NCBI RefSeq assembly: GCF_002159625.1
Contig: NZ_NFIZ01000001.1
Location: 248,001 to 312,000 of the forward strand
From: Olsenella sp. An285
GTDB lineage: Bacteria > Actinomycetota > Coriobacteriia > Coriobacteriales > Atopobiaceae
DNA: 64,000 nucleotides
Direction: 5' to 3'
Positions 20,109-27,913 of this stretch are shown here, piece by piece (the stretch's first letter is position 1; the number at the start of each line of letters is the position of its first letter). Below the pieces are notes generated by a model. It ran no database searches. It saw only the letters and a list, made by a program, of their open reading frames with translations, and was not told the DNA's origin. A program made the position numbers and the translations under genes.

Positions 20109-21257
20109 TTAGCCCAGGATGGGGATGATGTTCTCCTGGTACCAGGTCACGAGCTCGTTGGTGACGTCAGTCCACTTGTCGTAGTCGATGGACTGGACCT
20201 GGTCGCCGTACTGCTCCTCGGGGAGGCGCAGCGCCTTGACGTCCTCGGGAAGCTCCACGGAGCTGCGGATGGGCGTGGCGAAGCCGCGGGCGAGGTTGAT
20301 CTGGCCATCGTCGGACAGGATGTACTCGCGGGCGAGGCAGGCAGCGGCGGGATGCGGCGCGTTGACGTTGATGATGGTGGCGTAGCCGGACTGCACGGAG
20401 CCGTCCGTGGGGATGCTCACCGTGAACTTGGCGTCAGGGTTGTTCTCGACGATCTGGGCGCGGTAGTTAAGGGAGTTGTAGTCCCAGTTGAGGCCCACGG
20501 CGACCTCCCCGGACTCCAGGCGGGCGACGGAGACGTCGGAGACGTCAAGGCGGCCGGCCTCGGCGATCTTGGTGATGAAGTCGTAGGCGGGCTGCATGTC
20601 GTCGAGACCGCCGCCCAGGGCGACGGCGATGGCGAGCACCGCGTGCTGCGCGGCCGCGGCGGCCGTGATGTCGCCGATGGAGACCTTGTAGTCGCCGTCG
20701 GCGAGCTCGGCGAGCGTCGTGGGCGGGTTGGGGACCTGGTCGTCGTTGGAGATGATTGACATCGTGCCGTAGTAGCCCACGACCCAGTCGCCGTCGTCGT
20801 CCTTGGCCCAGTCGGGGATCTCGTCCCAGTAGCTGGTCTTGTACTTGAGGGTCACGCCCTCGGCCTCGGCCGTGGGGCCCCACTGCTGGCCCACGTCGCC
20901 GATGTCCTTGGTGCCGTCGGTGCCCTCCTGCTTGAACATGGCGATCTCCTCGGCGGAGGACATGTCCTGGTCGGCCTGCGTGATGCCGTACTTCTCCTCG
21001 ATGTCATCCCAGGTGCCGACCCAGTTGGCCCAGGTGTCCGGCATGCCCACGGAGTTGATCTGGCCCTCCTCCTTGGCCTGGGCGATGATGTCGTCCAGCG
21101 ACATGGAGTTGTAGTCCACGGCCTCCGTCGCGGGGGCGGCGCTGTCCTCGCAGCCGGTGAGGCCGAGGCCCGCCGCGCAGGCAAAGCCCGCCATGCCGAG
21201 CATGCCGAGGAATGAGCGGCGAGAGATGCCGCCGGTGGCGGTGACGCTGTTCTTCAC
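20109..21257 (-). CDS. ABC transporter substrate-binding lipoprotein (PotD/family 1-like)
   Basis: 382 residues. The N-terminus has a twin-arginine pattern SRRSFLGMLG followed by a hydrophobic stretch and the lipobox LTGC, so the protein is probably exported folded and lipid-anchored outside the membrane. The mature part is a two-lobed periplasmic-binding fold with DDIIAQAKEEGQINSVGMPDTWANW, typical of the iron/polyamine/phosphonate binding family. It delivers substrate to the two permeases encoded downstream. It is the first gene of the five-gene leftward operon, and two hairpins behind it can raise its expression over the rest. The ligand is unknown; the operon's own PHP hydrolase suggests a phosphorylated or ester compound. 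Confidence 0.92.
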   Translation of the reverse strand: MKNSVTATGGISRRSFLGMLGMAGFACAAGLGLTGCEDSAAPATEAVDYNSMSLDDIIAQAKEEGQINSVGMPDTWANWVGTWDDIEEKYGITQADQDMSSAEEIAMFKQEGTDGTKDIGDVGQQWGPTAEAEGVTLKYKTSYWDEIPDWAKDDDGDWVVGYYGTMSIISNDDQVPNPPTTLAELADGDYKVSIGDITAAAAAQHAVLAIAVALGGGLDDMQPAYDFITKIAEAGRLDVSDVSVARLESGEVAVGLNWDYNSLNYRAQIVENNPDAKFTVSIPTDGSVQSGYATIINVNAPHPAAACLAREYILSDDGQINLARGFATPIRSSVELPEDVKALRLPEEQYGDQVQSIDYDKWTDVTNELVTWYQENIIPILG

Positions 21258-21420
21258 GAGAGCTCCCTTCGATGCCCTGTTCGTTGACCGGTAGCTTTGT
21301 CTGCCGGCTTCGTCCGGGGTTCACCATATGGCGCGTCTCGGGCAGCAGGGGGCGGCGCGGGCGAGCCCTTGCGCAGCGCTGACGGTCATTTACGGGTGGC
21401 TGATGCTGACGGGGGATTTC

Positions 21421-21449
21421 TTACGCGAGCCCGGTGGCACCCTTACAAT
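21421..21449 (+). promoter_or_regulatory. Promoter of the response regulator operon
   Basis: TTACGC (21421-21426) and TACAAT (21444-21449) are 17 nt apart. The start falls 40-45 nt before the ATG at 21495. Confidence 0.6.
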
Positions 21450-21454
21450 ATGAT

Positions 21455-21481
21455 GTGCGGGAGGGACAGGCACTTTTGCAC
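21455..21481. repeat. Degenerate REP-like palindrome (GGGACAGGCAC variant)
   Basis: GTGC on the left and GCAC on the right enclose GGGACAGGCAC, the core also found at 23220-23246. It lies in the untranslated leader of the response regulator, 14 nt before its start. Confidence 0.5.
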
Positions 21482-21494
21482 GCAGAGGAGAGAC

Positions 21495-22205
21495 ATGGCG
21501 CGGGTGCTGGTGATAGAGGACGACGCGGCGATCAACGACGTGGTGACGACGCGGCTCACGCGCGACGGTCACGCAGTGACGCAGGCGTTCTCGGGCTCCG
21601 AGGCGCGCCTGCTGCTGGGCGGCGCGGGCGAGAAGGGCGTAGCCTTCGACGTCGTCATCTGCGACCTCATGCTTCCGGGCGCAACGGGGGAGGAGCTCGT
21701 TGGGCTCATCCGCGGGCGCGACGAGGCGACTCCCGTGATCGTGATCTCCGCGCGCACAACCGCCGCGGACAAGATCGACCTGCTGCACCTAGGCGCCGAC
21801 GACTACCTCACCAAGCCCTTCGACCTCGACGAGCTGGCCGCGCGCGTGGAGGTGCAGCTGCGGCACCGCGGGTCGACGGGCCCGTTGGGAGGAGTCCTGA
21901 CCTGGCGGCGCTGGGAGCTTGACCCCGAGGCCCGCACGCTTGCGGTGGCTCCCGGCGAGGCCGGCGAGAGGGGCGGCGCGGTCTCACTCACCAAGATCGA
22001 GTTCAACATCCTCGAGGCGCTCGTCCGTCGTCCCAACCGCGTGTTCTCAAAGTCGGAGCTCTTCGAGCTGGCATGGGGCGAGCCCTTCGCCGGCGACGAC
22101 TCCACCGTTGCGGTGCACGTCTCCAACATCCGCGCCAAGCTCCGTGAGACCGGCACGGACGACTACGTGCAGACCGTCTGGGGCATGGGCTTCAAGCTCG
22201 CATGA
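21495..22205 (+). CDS. OmpR/PhoB-family two-component response regulator
   Basis: 236 residues. Receiver domain 1-120 with acidic pocket EDD at 8-10, phospho-acceptor Asp57 in ICDLMLPG and conserved lysine in LTKPFD. The C-terminal winged-helix DNA-binding domain shows LTKIEFNILEALVRRPNRVFSKSELFELAWG and VAVHVSNIRAKL. ATG 21495 has CAGAGGAGAG in front. It opens a group with an ABC transporter, two permeases and a histidine kinase, the classic layout of an antimicrobial-peptide or lantibiotic sensing and detoxification module. It is probably phosphorylated by the kinase at 24885-25931. Confidence 0.94.
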   Translation: MARVLVIEDDAAINDVVTTRLTRDGHAVTQAFSGSEARLLLGGAGEKGVAFDVVICDLMLPGATGEELVGLIRGRDEATPVIVISARTTAADKIDLLHLGADDYLTKPFDLDELAARVEVQLRHRGSTGPLGGVLTWRRWELDPEARTLAVAPGEAGERGGAVSLTKIEFNILEALVRRPNRVFSKSELFELAWGEPFAGDDSTVAVHVSNIRAKLRETGTDDYVQTVWGMGFKLA

Positions 22206-22211
22206 TCAAAG

Positions 22212-22230
22212 AGGGGTCTATCCCCAATTG
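22212..22230. repeat. Degenerate REP remnant
   Basis: GGGGTCTATCCCCAATT keeps one half of the family-1 core in the 114-bp gap between response regulator and ABC ATPase. Confidence 0.45.
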
Positions 22231-22319
22231 GATTATCCTCAAGCATTCTTTAGATTTGGCTCACGGTTTCTAAAGGTCTGCCTGCCAGACTGGGAGGCAG
22301 CCTCTAGAAAGGAGCTCGC

Positions 22320-23273
22320 GTGAACGTCATCGAGACGCACGGCCTCACCAAGCGCTACCGTCGCAAGCTGGCCGTGGACAATCTGGACATGACCGTCGCC
22401 GCCGGCGACATCTACGGCTTCGTGGGCAAGAACGGGTCGGGTAAGTCCACCACCATGAAGATGATTTGTGGCCTGGCGCGCCCCACGGCGGGCGAGGTCG
22501 TCCTCTTTGGTGATCCGGAGCACGGCGGCGCCACGCCGCAGGGCTTCTCGCGCATCGGCGCCCTCATCGAGAGCCCGGGCGTGCTGCAGAGCCTCACGGC
22601 GCGCGACAACCTCGTTGCCAAGGCGCTCGCGCTCGGCATGACGCACGCGGGCGACGTTGCGGACGACCTGCTCGGCCTCGTGGGACTTGACCCGGCGGAC
22701 CACCGCCGCGTGAAGGCGTACTCGCTCGGCATGAAGCAGCGCCTGGGTCTGGCGCTCGCGCTCGTGGGCGGCCCCGACCTGCTGCTTCTTGACGAGCCCT
22801 TCAACGGCCTCGACCCCGAGGCCACGCGCGCCATGCGCCTCGCGCTCGTGCGGCTCAACCACGAGCACGGCGTCACGATCATGATCTCCAGTCACGTGCT
22901 CGACCAGCTCGACCGCGTGGCCACGCGCTTCGGCGTCATCGCGGAGGGACGCCTCACGGCAGAGTTCACCGACGAGGAGCTCCACGAGCGCTGCGGCAGC
23001 TCGGTGCGCGTGCGCTTGGCTGTGCCGGAGCGCGGCCTCGCCCTGCTCGAGCAGACGCTGCCCCAGGCGACCTTCCGCGCAGATCCCGACGGCGCGCTCG
23101 TGATCACGGGCGCCACGCTCGACGAGGTCAGCGCCGCGTGCTTCTCTGCCGGCATCGAGGTCCGCGAGCTCACCCAGCAGGAGCGCGACATCGAGGAGTA
23201 CTTCGTCGAGCTCATGGGCGTGCAAAGGGGACAGGCACCTTTGCACGGCGAGAAGGACGGTGGCGTCCGATGA
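22320..23273 (+). CDS. ABC transporter ATP-binding protein (bacitracin/lantibiotic export type)
   Basis: 317 residues from GTG 22320 with AAAGGAGCTC upstream. Nucleotide-binding domain with Walker A GKNGSGKST, signature YSLGMKQR, Walker B LLLLDEPFNGLD and the H-loop MISSHVLDQLDR. The C-terminal ~90 residues are the variable domain of BcrA/LanF-like ATPases. It pairs with the two ABC-2 permeases that follow; its stop overlaps the first permease start (ATGA). The last codons run through a GTGCAAAGG/CCTTTGCAC palindrome at 23220-23246 and then a CGAGAAGGAC word, so the tail GVQRGQAPLHGEKDGGVR appears to be repeat-derived. Confidence 0.92.
   Translation: MNVIETHGLTKRYRRKLAVDNLDMTVAAGDIYGFVGKNGSGKSTTMKMICGLARPTAGEVVLFGDPEHGGATPQGFSRIGALIESPGVLQSLTARDNLVAKALALGMTHAGDVADDLLGLVGLDPADHRRVKAYSLGMKQRLGLALALVGGPDLLLLDEPFNGLDPEATRAMRLALVRLNHEHGVTIMISSHVLDQLDRVATRFGVIAEGRLTAEFTDEELHERCGSSVRVRLAVPERGLALLEQTLPQATFRADPDGALVITGATLDEVSAACFSAGIEVRELTQQERDIEEYFVELMGVQRGQAPLHGEKDGGVR
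23220..23246. repeat. REP-like palindrome inside a coding 3' end (GGACAGGCA core)
   Basis: GTGCAAAGG and CCTTTGCAC form 9-bp arms around GGACAGGCA. It is read in frame as part of the ATPase C-terminus, 24 nt before the permease start. Confidence 0.75.
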
Positions 23274-24070
23274 TCGCCCTGCTTCGCTCGGACGCCTATC
23301 GCGTCCTGCATTCCCGCTGGATCTGGCTCGTGGCCGCCATCGTGGCGTTTCTCCTGCTCGCGCCTGCCCTCATGATGCGCTGGACCAGCATGGGGCCCGT
23401 CTGCTACGACGACCTCACCGGCTCGGCGCTCCCCATGACGGGCGTCCAGATCCTCGCCGCGGCCATGGCGGCCATCGTGTGCTGCGACCGAACCGACATC
23501 GGGTTTGCCCGCTCGATCCTCTCGTCCCTCGGCGAGCGCGCCCGTATGGTCTGGTTTGCCGAGAAGTGCGTCTTCTCGCTGGTTCTTGACGCCGTTCTTA
23601 TCGTTTTCACGTTTGTGGTGGGGCTTCTCGGCCTGCTGGCCTCCGGGGTTCCGGTGACGAACCCTGAGCCTGCGTGGCAGGTGGCGGCATGGCTCGGCTT
23701 CACGTGGCTCTGCAGCGCCCCCTACGTGGTGCTCACGGTGCTCGTGGCGCACCTCACGCGCAGCGAGGGTGTGACCACGGTCTTCGCGGTGCTCGGTGCC
23801 GGAGGGCTCCTCGAGGGCGGCCTGCTCATCGGAATCGACTTCCTGTACGCGCTTCTCGGCGGCGAGTTTCTCACGGTGACGGCCGCCGTGGGCCCGTGGC
23901 TGCCCGCTGAGATCGCCTCTGCGGTGGGCGATGGCGCACGAACGATGCTCTCCGCGGAGAACGCCGTCCAGCTTGCGCCCGCCGTCCGCGCGCTCATCGT
24001 CTGCCTGCCGCTCACCGTGGCTACCGTCGCCGTTGACGCGCTGCTCGTCTCGAGGAGGGATGCCGCATGA
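23270..24070 (+). CDS. ABC-2 type permease of the peptide-resistance transporter
   Basis: 266 residues from ATG 23270, which overlaps the ATPase stop by 4 nt. Six membrane segments can be seen, starting at SRWIWLVAAIVAFLLLAPALMM (about 13-34). The segment GFARSILSSLGERARMVWFAEK is typical of the cytoplasmic loop of BcrB/LanE-type permeases. With the following paralogue it forms the membrane part of an exporter driven by the ATPase at 22320. The pair is more similar to each other than to the rest of the window, which suggests an old tandem duplication. Confidence 0.82.
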   Translation: MIALLRSDAYRVLHSRWIWLVAAIVAFLLLAPALMMRWTSMGPVCYDDLTGSALPMTGVQILAAAMAAIVCCDRTDIGFARSILSSLGERARMVWFAEKCVFSLVLDAVLIVFTFVVGLLGLLASGVPVTNPEPAWQVAAWLGFTWLCSAPYVVLTVLVAHLTRSEGVTTVFAVLGAGGLLEGGLLIGIDFLYALLGGEFLTVTAAVGPWLPAEIASAVGDGARTMLSAENAVQLAPAVRALIVCLPLTVATVAVDALLVSRRDAA

Positions 24071-24888
24071 TGGCGCTGCTCAGGTCGGACCTCTACCGCG
24101 CCATGCGTGCCCGCTGGCCATGGGTCATAATCGCCCTTGTCGCGCTTGCCACCCTGGGCAGCGCTGTCTTCACCGTCTGGTGGCCGCTCGAGCCCGACGT
24201 CGTCTATAACGGCCTGACCGGGCGCGACGGGGCGCTGCGCCTCGCCGGGCGCGGCGCGAGCATCACGCTCGTCCAGATGGTCGCCGTGTTCGTGGCGGCG
24301 CACCTCTCCTGCGCGGACTCCGAAGCAGGCTTTGACCGCACCCTCCTCTCGTCTCTGCGCGGGCGCGTCGCCTGCTTCGCCGAAAAGTACCTGCTCGTGG
24401 TCATCGTCACGGCGGCCATCCTGCTTGCCTACCTCGCGTTCAGCGGCATCGGCGTCTTCGTGACCATGCGCCCGGTGGAAAACGTCGAGCCGCTCTGGCA
24501 GGTCGTTGCCTGGGCGGGGGAGGGCTGGCTTGTGGCGTGCGCCTATGCGCTCGTCGTGCTTTTGGCAGGACAGCTCACGCGCGTCAAGGCTATTGCCGTG
24601 ATAGTCTCGTTCCTGCTGCTCTCGGGTGCCGTGGAACAGGGGTTCTTTAGCTTCCTCCTGCTTGTGAGCGACGCGTTCGGCCTAGGGTGGGGCCCTGCGC
24701 TCGAGGCCGCCATCGCCTGGATGCCCTACGTCACCACGGCTGCAGTCGGCAACGGCGCCGCGGACATGCTCGCCGTCGACGTCACGGGGTTCGCGCCCGC
24801 CGTCCGTGCGCTCATCGTCTGCGCGCCTCTCTGCGCGGCGTGCGGCGCGCTCGGAACCCTCGTGGGCTCGAGGCGCGACGTCGCATGA
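24067..24888 (+). CDS. ABC-2 type permease, paralogue of the preceding gene
   Basis: 273 residues starting at ATG 24067 (ATGA overlap). The order of membrane segments matches the previous gene, and so do MALLRSDLYRAMRARWPW and GFDRTLLSSLRGRVACFAEKYLL. These correspond to IALLRSDAYRVLHSRWIW and GFARSILSSLGERARMVWFAEK in that gene. Two unequal permeases per ATPase are usual in LanFEG/BcrAB-like immunity transporters. Its stop overlaps the start of the kinase gene, so the four genes are probably one coupled unit. Confidence 0.82.
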   Translation: MMALLRSDLYRAMRARWPWVIIALVALATLGSAVFTVWWPLEPDVVYNGLTGRDGALRLAGRGASITLVQMVAVFVAAHLSCADSEAGFDRTLLSSLRGRVACFAEKYLLVVIVTAAILLAYLAFSGIGVFVTMRPVENVEPLWQVVAWAGEGWLVACAYALVVLLAGQLTRVKAIAVIVSFLLLSGAVEQGFFSFLLLVSDAFGLGWGPALEAAIAWMPYVTTAAVGNGAADMLAVDVTGFAPAVRALIVCAPLCAACGALGTLVGSRRDVA

Positions 24889-25931
24889 TGTCCAGCGCGT
24901 TCCTCGAGCCGCTCTACCGCTGGCTTCGGTCGGTCGCGGAGTGGTTGCTCGCAAGCTCTACCATGGGGTCGTGGGTCGGTGTCGTCGAGAGGTTTCGGAT
25001 GGTCGAGGGAATCGTGGTCGCCGCGCTGCTGCTCGTGGGCCTGGGACTCGGGGCGTTCTTCGTCTGTGTGTGCTATGCGACCGAGCTCGGGCGCCATGCT
25101 CGCTTTCTCGCGCGCCGCGAGCGCCTGAGCAACGCGCGGCTCACCTGCGGCAGCCGCCTGCCGGGGATGGTCGGCATGGTCGACGCCGTGAACGCCGAGA
25201 TCGACGCCGCCGACGCCGAGCGCGTGGAGGCCCTGCGTGCCGCAGACGAGTTCTCGCGCGGACTCTCCGCGCTCTCCCACGACGTGCGGACCCCGCTCAC
25301 CGGGGCGCGGGGCTACCTGCAGCTGGCTCGTGAGGAGTCGGACTCGGCGCGCAAGGACGAGCAGCTCGCCGCCGCCGACGCGCGCCTGGCCGCGATGTCG
25401 GGCCTTCTGGACGAGCTCTTCTCCTACGCCCGCGCCGCCGACCCCGATAGCCCACTTGAGCTGGGGCCGGTTGCGTTGAGACCCGTGCTGGAGCAGGTCC
25501 TTCTCGGCCATTACCCGGAGTTCGAGGCGCGCGGCTGGGAGCCGGAGCTTACCTGCAGGGACGTCGTCGTGACGGCCAACCGAGAGGCGCTTTCGCGCAT
25601 CGTGGAGAACCTCGTGGTGAACGCGCTGCGGCACGGCTCGGGCCCGCTTGCGGTGCACGTGCATCCCGCGGGCGAGAGGGACGGCGAGAAGAACGGCGTG
25701 GCCGTTGAGTTCTCCAACCCCGTGGCCGACCCCTCCGCCATCGACGTTGACCGCCTCTTCGAGCGCTTCTACCAGGCCGACGCCTCGCGCTCGACGGCGG
25801 GCTCGGGCCTCGGCCTCTCCGTCGCCGCCAAGCTCGCCGAGGCCCAGGGCATGACCCTCACGGCCCATCTCTCCGGCTCCACCCTCGTCTGTGAATTGGG
25901 GACAGTCCCCAATTCACAGATGGGCGGCTGA
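24885..25931 (+). CDS. Sensor histidine kinase with a repeat-derived C-terminal tail
   Basis: 348 residues from ATG 24885, overlapping the upstream stop by 4 nt. One clear membrane segment at about 42-65, no large extracellular domain, then a HisKA domain with His132 in LSHDVRTPLTGARGY. An HATPase domain follows with N-box IVENLVVNALRHGSG and G-box GSGLGLSVAAKLAEAQG. Such short intramembrane-sensing kinases usually sense cell-envelope stress or get information from a neighbouring ABC transporter. Partner: the response regulator at 21495. The last ~12 residues (CELGTVPNSQMGG) are translated from REP copy 8, so the original stop was lost or displaced by repeat insertion. Confidence 0.92.
   Translation: MMSSAFLEPLYRWLRSVAEWLLASSTMGSWVGVVERFRMVEGIVVAALLLVGLGLGAFFVCVCYATELGRHARFLARRERLSNARLTCGSRLPGMVGMVDAVNAEIDAADAERVEALRAADEFSRGLSALSHDVRTPLTGARGYLQLAREESDSARKDEQLAAADARLAAMSGLLDELFSYARAADPDSPLELGPVALRPVLEQVLLGHYPEFEARGWEPELTCRDVVVTANREALSRIVENLVVNALRHGSGPLAVHVHPAGERDGEKNGVAVEFSNPVADPSAIDVDRLFERFYQADASRSTAGSGLGLSVAAKLAEAQGMTLTAHLSGSTLVCELGTVPNSQMGG
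25888..25920. repeat. REP palindrome copy 8 (family 1), inside the kinase 3' end
   Basis: A 33-nt perfect palindrome with flanks TCTGTGA/TCACAGA. It is read in frame as the kinase tail; the TGA in its left flank is out of frame here. Confidence 0.92.
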
Positions 25932-25945
25932 CCTGACGCCCTCTC

Positions 25946-26086
25946 GAGGGTATGTACACCCAGCCCTTAGGGTATGCACACTTCCTCGAGCGCGCGTTCT
26001 TCTCGGCAACTCTTTGACCTGCAGGTTTGCTGCCCGCACTCGATGGCGGGGTGTACATACCCTCAAAGGCCGGTGTACATACCCTC
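25946..26086. repeat. Family 3 element, copy 1 (GGTATGTACA ends, TGACCTGC core)
   Basis: Two decamer-type half-sites at the left end (25949-25958 and around 25970-25980) face two at the right end (around 26051-26062 and 26072-26083). The core TTTGACCTGCAGGTTTGC is at 26013-26030 and a GTTCTTCTCG word at 25996-26005. It fills the 180-bp gap behind the histidine kinase. Confidence 0.85.
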
Positions 26087-26110
26087 GGACGGCAACGGCG
26101 AAGATGGTGG

Positions 26111-26668
26111 CTAGCGAACGAGCTCGTCGAGGCGGGGCGTAAGATGGGGCTCGATCTCCTTGGGCGTCTCGCCGAGAAGGACGAGCGGCTCGAGCAGCTC
26201 AGCGCCGGTCAGGGCCGCGCGCAGGTCGGCGAGAAGCGCGTCACCGACCTCGCCCGTGCTGTCGGCAAGCGTGACGACCGGCATCACCGTGATGCCGGCG
26301 AGGTCGTACGGGCCAAACTTCGTGAGCGCCTCGGTGACGATGTCCGGCAGGCGGCCGTCCGCCATCGGCGTGATGAGCACGACGGACTCGTGGTGCGCGA
26401 CGACGCCCTTCATGTCGGGCCCGGCGACGAGGCCGTGCCTGAGCGACTGGATCTCGTTTATCTGGAGTCGGCTCCTGCCGCCGCGCCGCTCGGGCGGGAA
26501 GAGTCGGGTGCTGAGGTGCTTCTCGGCAACCTGCGCGGCAGCGGAGGCGGGGGAGGGCTCGGCCTCGACGGGCTGCCCGTCCGCCCCAATCACAAGGCCC
26601 GCGCGCGAGAGCCAGATGACGCAGACGTGCCGGTCGTCCGGCGTGGGCTTAGAGTCAATGGAGTACAT
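26111..26668 (-). CDS. Protein of unknown function
   Basis: 185 residues from ATG 26668. No signal peptide or membrane segment. The first ~30 residues (DRHVCVIWLSRAGLVIGADGQPVEAE) look like a beta strand followed by a short acidic loop. The C-terminal ~100 residues, with SVVLITPMADGRLPDIVTEALTKFGPYDLAGITVMPVVTLAD, are alpha/beta with well-formed hydrophobic strands, so the frame is credible. I do not recognise the family. It lies downstream of an XRE regulator on the same strand, 51 nt away, and could be cotranscribed. The end comes 24 bp after the family 3 element. Confidence 0.6.
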   Translation of the reverse strand: MYSIDSKPTPDDRHVCVIWLSRAGLVIGADGQPVEAEPSPASAAAQVAEKHLSTRLFPPERRGGRSRLQINEIQSLRHGLVAGPDMKGVVAHHESVVLITPMADGRLPDIVTEALTKFGPYDLAGITVMPVVTLADSTGEVGDALLADLRAALTGAELLEPLVLLGETPKEIEPHLTPRLDELVR

Positions 26669-26719
26669 GGCGACCTCCCGTCTGCACGGCAGTGGCGTTT
26701 CTTGAATTCTACATCGCCC

Positions 26720-27382
26720 CTAGGGGAGCTCGCCTACATAGAGTGCTGCGGCAACCAGCGCAACGGCCACGATCGCGACCAGCCAGACATTCCAGTGGGG
26801 GATGAACCAGCGAAACAGGAAGTCGCGCGGGACCTCCTCCGTCGGGTCGCGTCCCTCGAGAAACGCCGTCGCGGCGACGGCGCCCGCGAGGTCGTGCTCT
26901 CGCATGAACGCGCGCAGGCGGGGGACTGCGCGGAGTGCGAGGATGGCCTCACAGACGACCATGACCAGCAACATGATACCGCGCAGGGGCTCGACTGCTG
27001 GACTCGCGTGTCGCAGCGGCGAGAGCAGGTAGCGCACGAAGACGAGGGCGATGCAGACGACGAGCAGCGTGGCGCAGAGCGCGAGCAGCTGCAGGAGCTC
27101 GTGGCGCTCGTTGGCGGTCGACCGCACGGCTTGCGCGCCCCTCTCGCCGATGAGCGCGTCGACCGTCGTTCCAAAGACCTGGCCGAGAAGGACGAGGCTC
27201 TGCACGTCCGCCAGCGTGCGCCCCGCCTCCCAGTTTTCGACCGTCTGCCGAGAGACGTGGACGCGCCGGGCGAGCTCGGCCTGGGAGAGCCCCGCAGCCT
27301 CGCGGAACTCGCGGATGCGCGCGCCGATGATCCGCTGCGCGGTCGCTTGGTCGTTGGTCCTCTCGGTGGTCTTTTCGTCCAT
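26720..27382 (-). CDS. XRE-family transcriptional regulator with membrane segments
   Basis: 220 residues from ATG 27382, which has AAGGGAGGC upstream. The Cro/CI helix-turn-helix occupies about 18-78 (IREFREAAGLSQAELARRVHVSRQTVENWEAG). It is followed by hydrophobic segments at about 95-118, 134-150 and 199-217, so the DNA-binding domain is probably tethered to the membrane. Such HTH plus membrane proteins are common in Firmicutes and Coriobacteriia and often regulate adjacent exporters; the target is unknown here. It is divergent from the small membrane protein at 27563. Confidence 0.83.
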   Translation of the reverse strand: MDEKTTERTNDQATAQRIIGARIREFREAAGLSQAELARRVHVSRQTVENWEAGRTLADVQSLVLLGQVFGTTVDALIGERGAQAVRSTANERHELLQLLALCATLLVVCIALVFVRYLLSPLRHASPAVEPLRGIMLLVMVVCEAILALRAVPRLRAFMREHDLAGAVAATAFLEGRDPTEEVPRDFLFRWFIPHWNVWLVAIVAVALVAAALYVGELP

Positions 27383-27562
27383 GGCGCCTCCCTTGAGGCA
27401 AGTGTACCCACCCGTCCGCCCAGGGGCGCCCGCGTGGCGGCGAGAGGTATGGCAAAGGGTTTTGCTATGGCTGTGAGCTGGGACGATGCTCTTCTCAACC
27501 ATTCTTTTGCGTGGATTGTCCACAGCTCGGGATATAGTGGTCGCAGACCGAAAGGAGTGCCC

Positions 27563-27859
27563 ATGCTTCCCCTTGCTCTCGGCGTTCCCGTGCTCTTGCT
27601 GCCCGTGGTTGCCGCGACCGTCCAGCCTAGTGCCCGCACGCTGGGCCTCGTTGCGGTGAGCTATTTCTTCCTGGCACTATGTCTCACATCAGTGCTGTGG
27701 TGTAACGTGGTTGCCGACGATTCGACGCTTTTGGACACAGTCAATGGCTGGTTCTTTGGAGCGGCCTTCCTCATGGTCTGGGCGACGCTCTTCTCCGGCG
27801 TCGCCGTTGTACGTTGCGTCCGTCATTCATCATGTTTTTCCGGACAGAATCGGGGCTGA
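27563..27859 (+). CDS. Small membrane protein whose C-terminus is encoded by a family 2 element
   Basis: 98 residues from ATG 27563 with GAAAGGAG in front and a TATAGT-type -10 at 27533-27538. Three hydrophobic segments at about 4-22, 28-49 and 62-84 make up most of the protein; no family is recognised. From HSSCFSGQNRG onward it is translated from the left arm of a family 2 palindrome, and the TGA stop lies in the palindrome's loop. The native protein therefore probably ended near residue 86 and has been extended by the repeat. Confidence 0.65.
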   Translation: MLPLALGVPVLLLPVVAATVQPSARTLGLVAVSYFFLALCLTSVLWCNVVADDSTLLDTVNGWFFGAAFLMVWATLFSGVAVVRCVRHSSCFSGQNRG

Positions 27860-27895
27860 ATAGGGTCGTTTTTGTCCGCAGAAACATGGTGAACG
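27826..27895. repeat. Family 2 palindromic element, copy 2
   Basis: ATCATGTTTTTCCGGACAGAA on the left pairs with TTTTTGTCCGCAGAAACATG on the right. The outer ends TTCA/TGAAC also pair. It joins the 98-residue gene to the leader of the acetyltransferase. Confidence 0.85.
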
Positions 27896-27913
27896 CACGT
27901 AAGGAGGGACACG

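Noticed and set aside
21495-25931. Complete lantibiotic biosynthesis cluster
   Set aside because: Only regulator, transporter and kinase are present; no modification enzyme or precursor gene can be seen, so it is a resistance/sensing module at most.
26027-27859. A 610-residue plus-strand frame over the XRE region
   Set aside because: It is antisense to two minus-strand genes; only its last 98 residues form a real small membrane protein with its own start.
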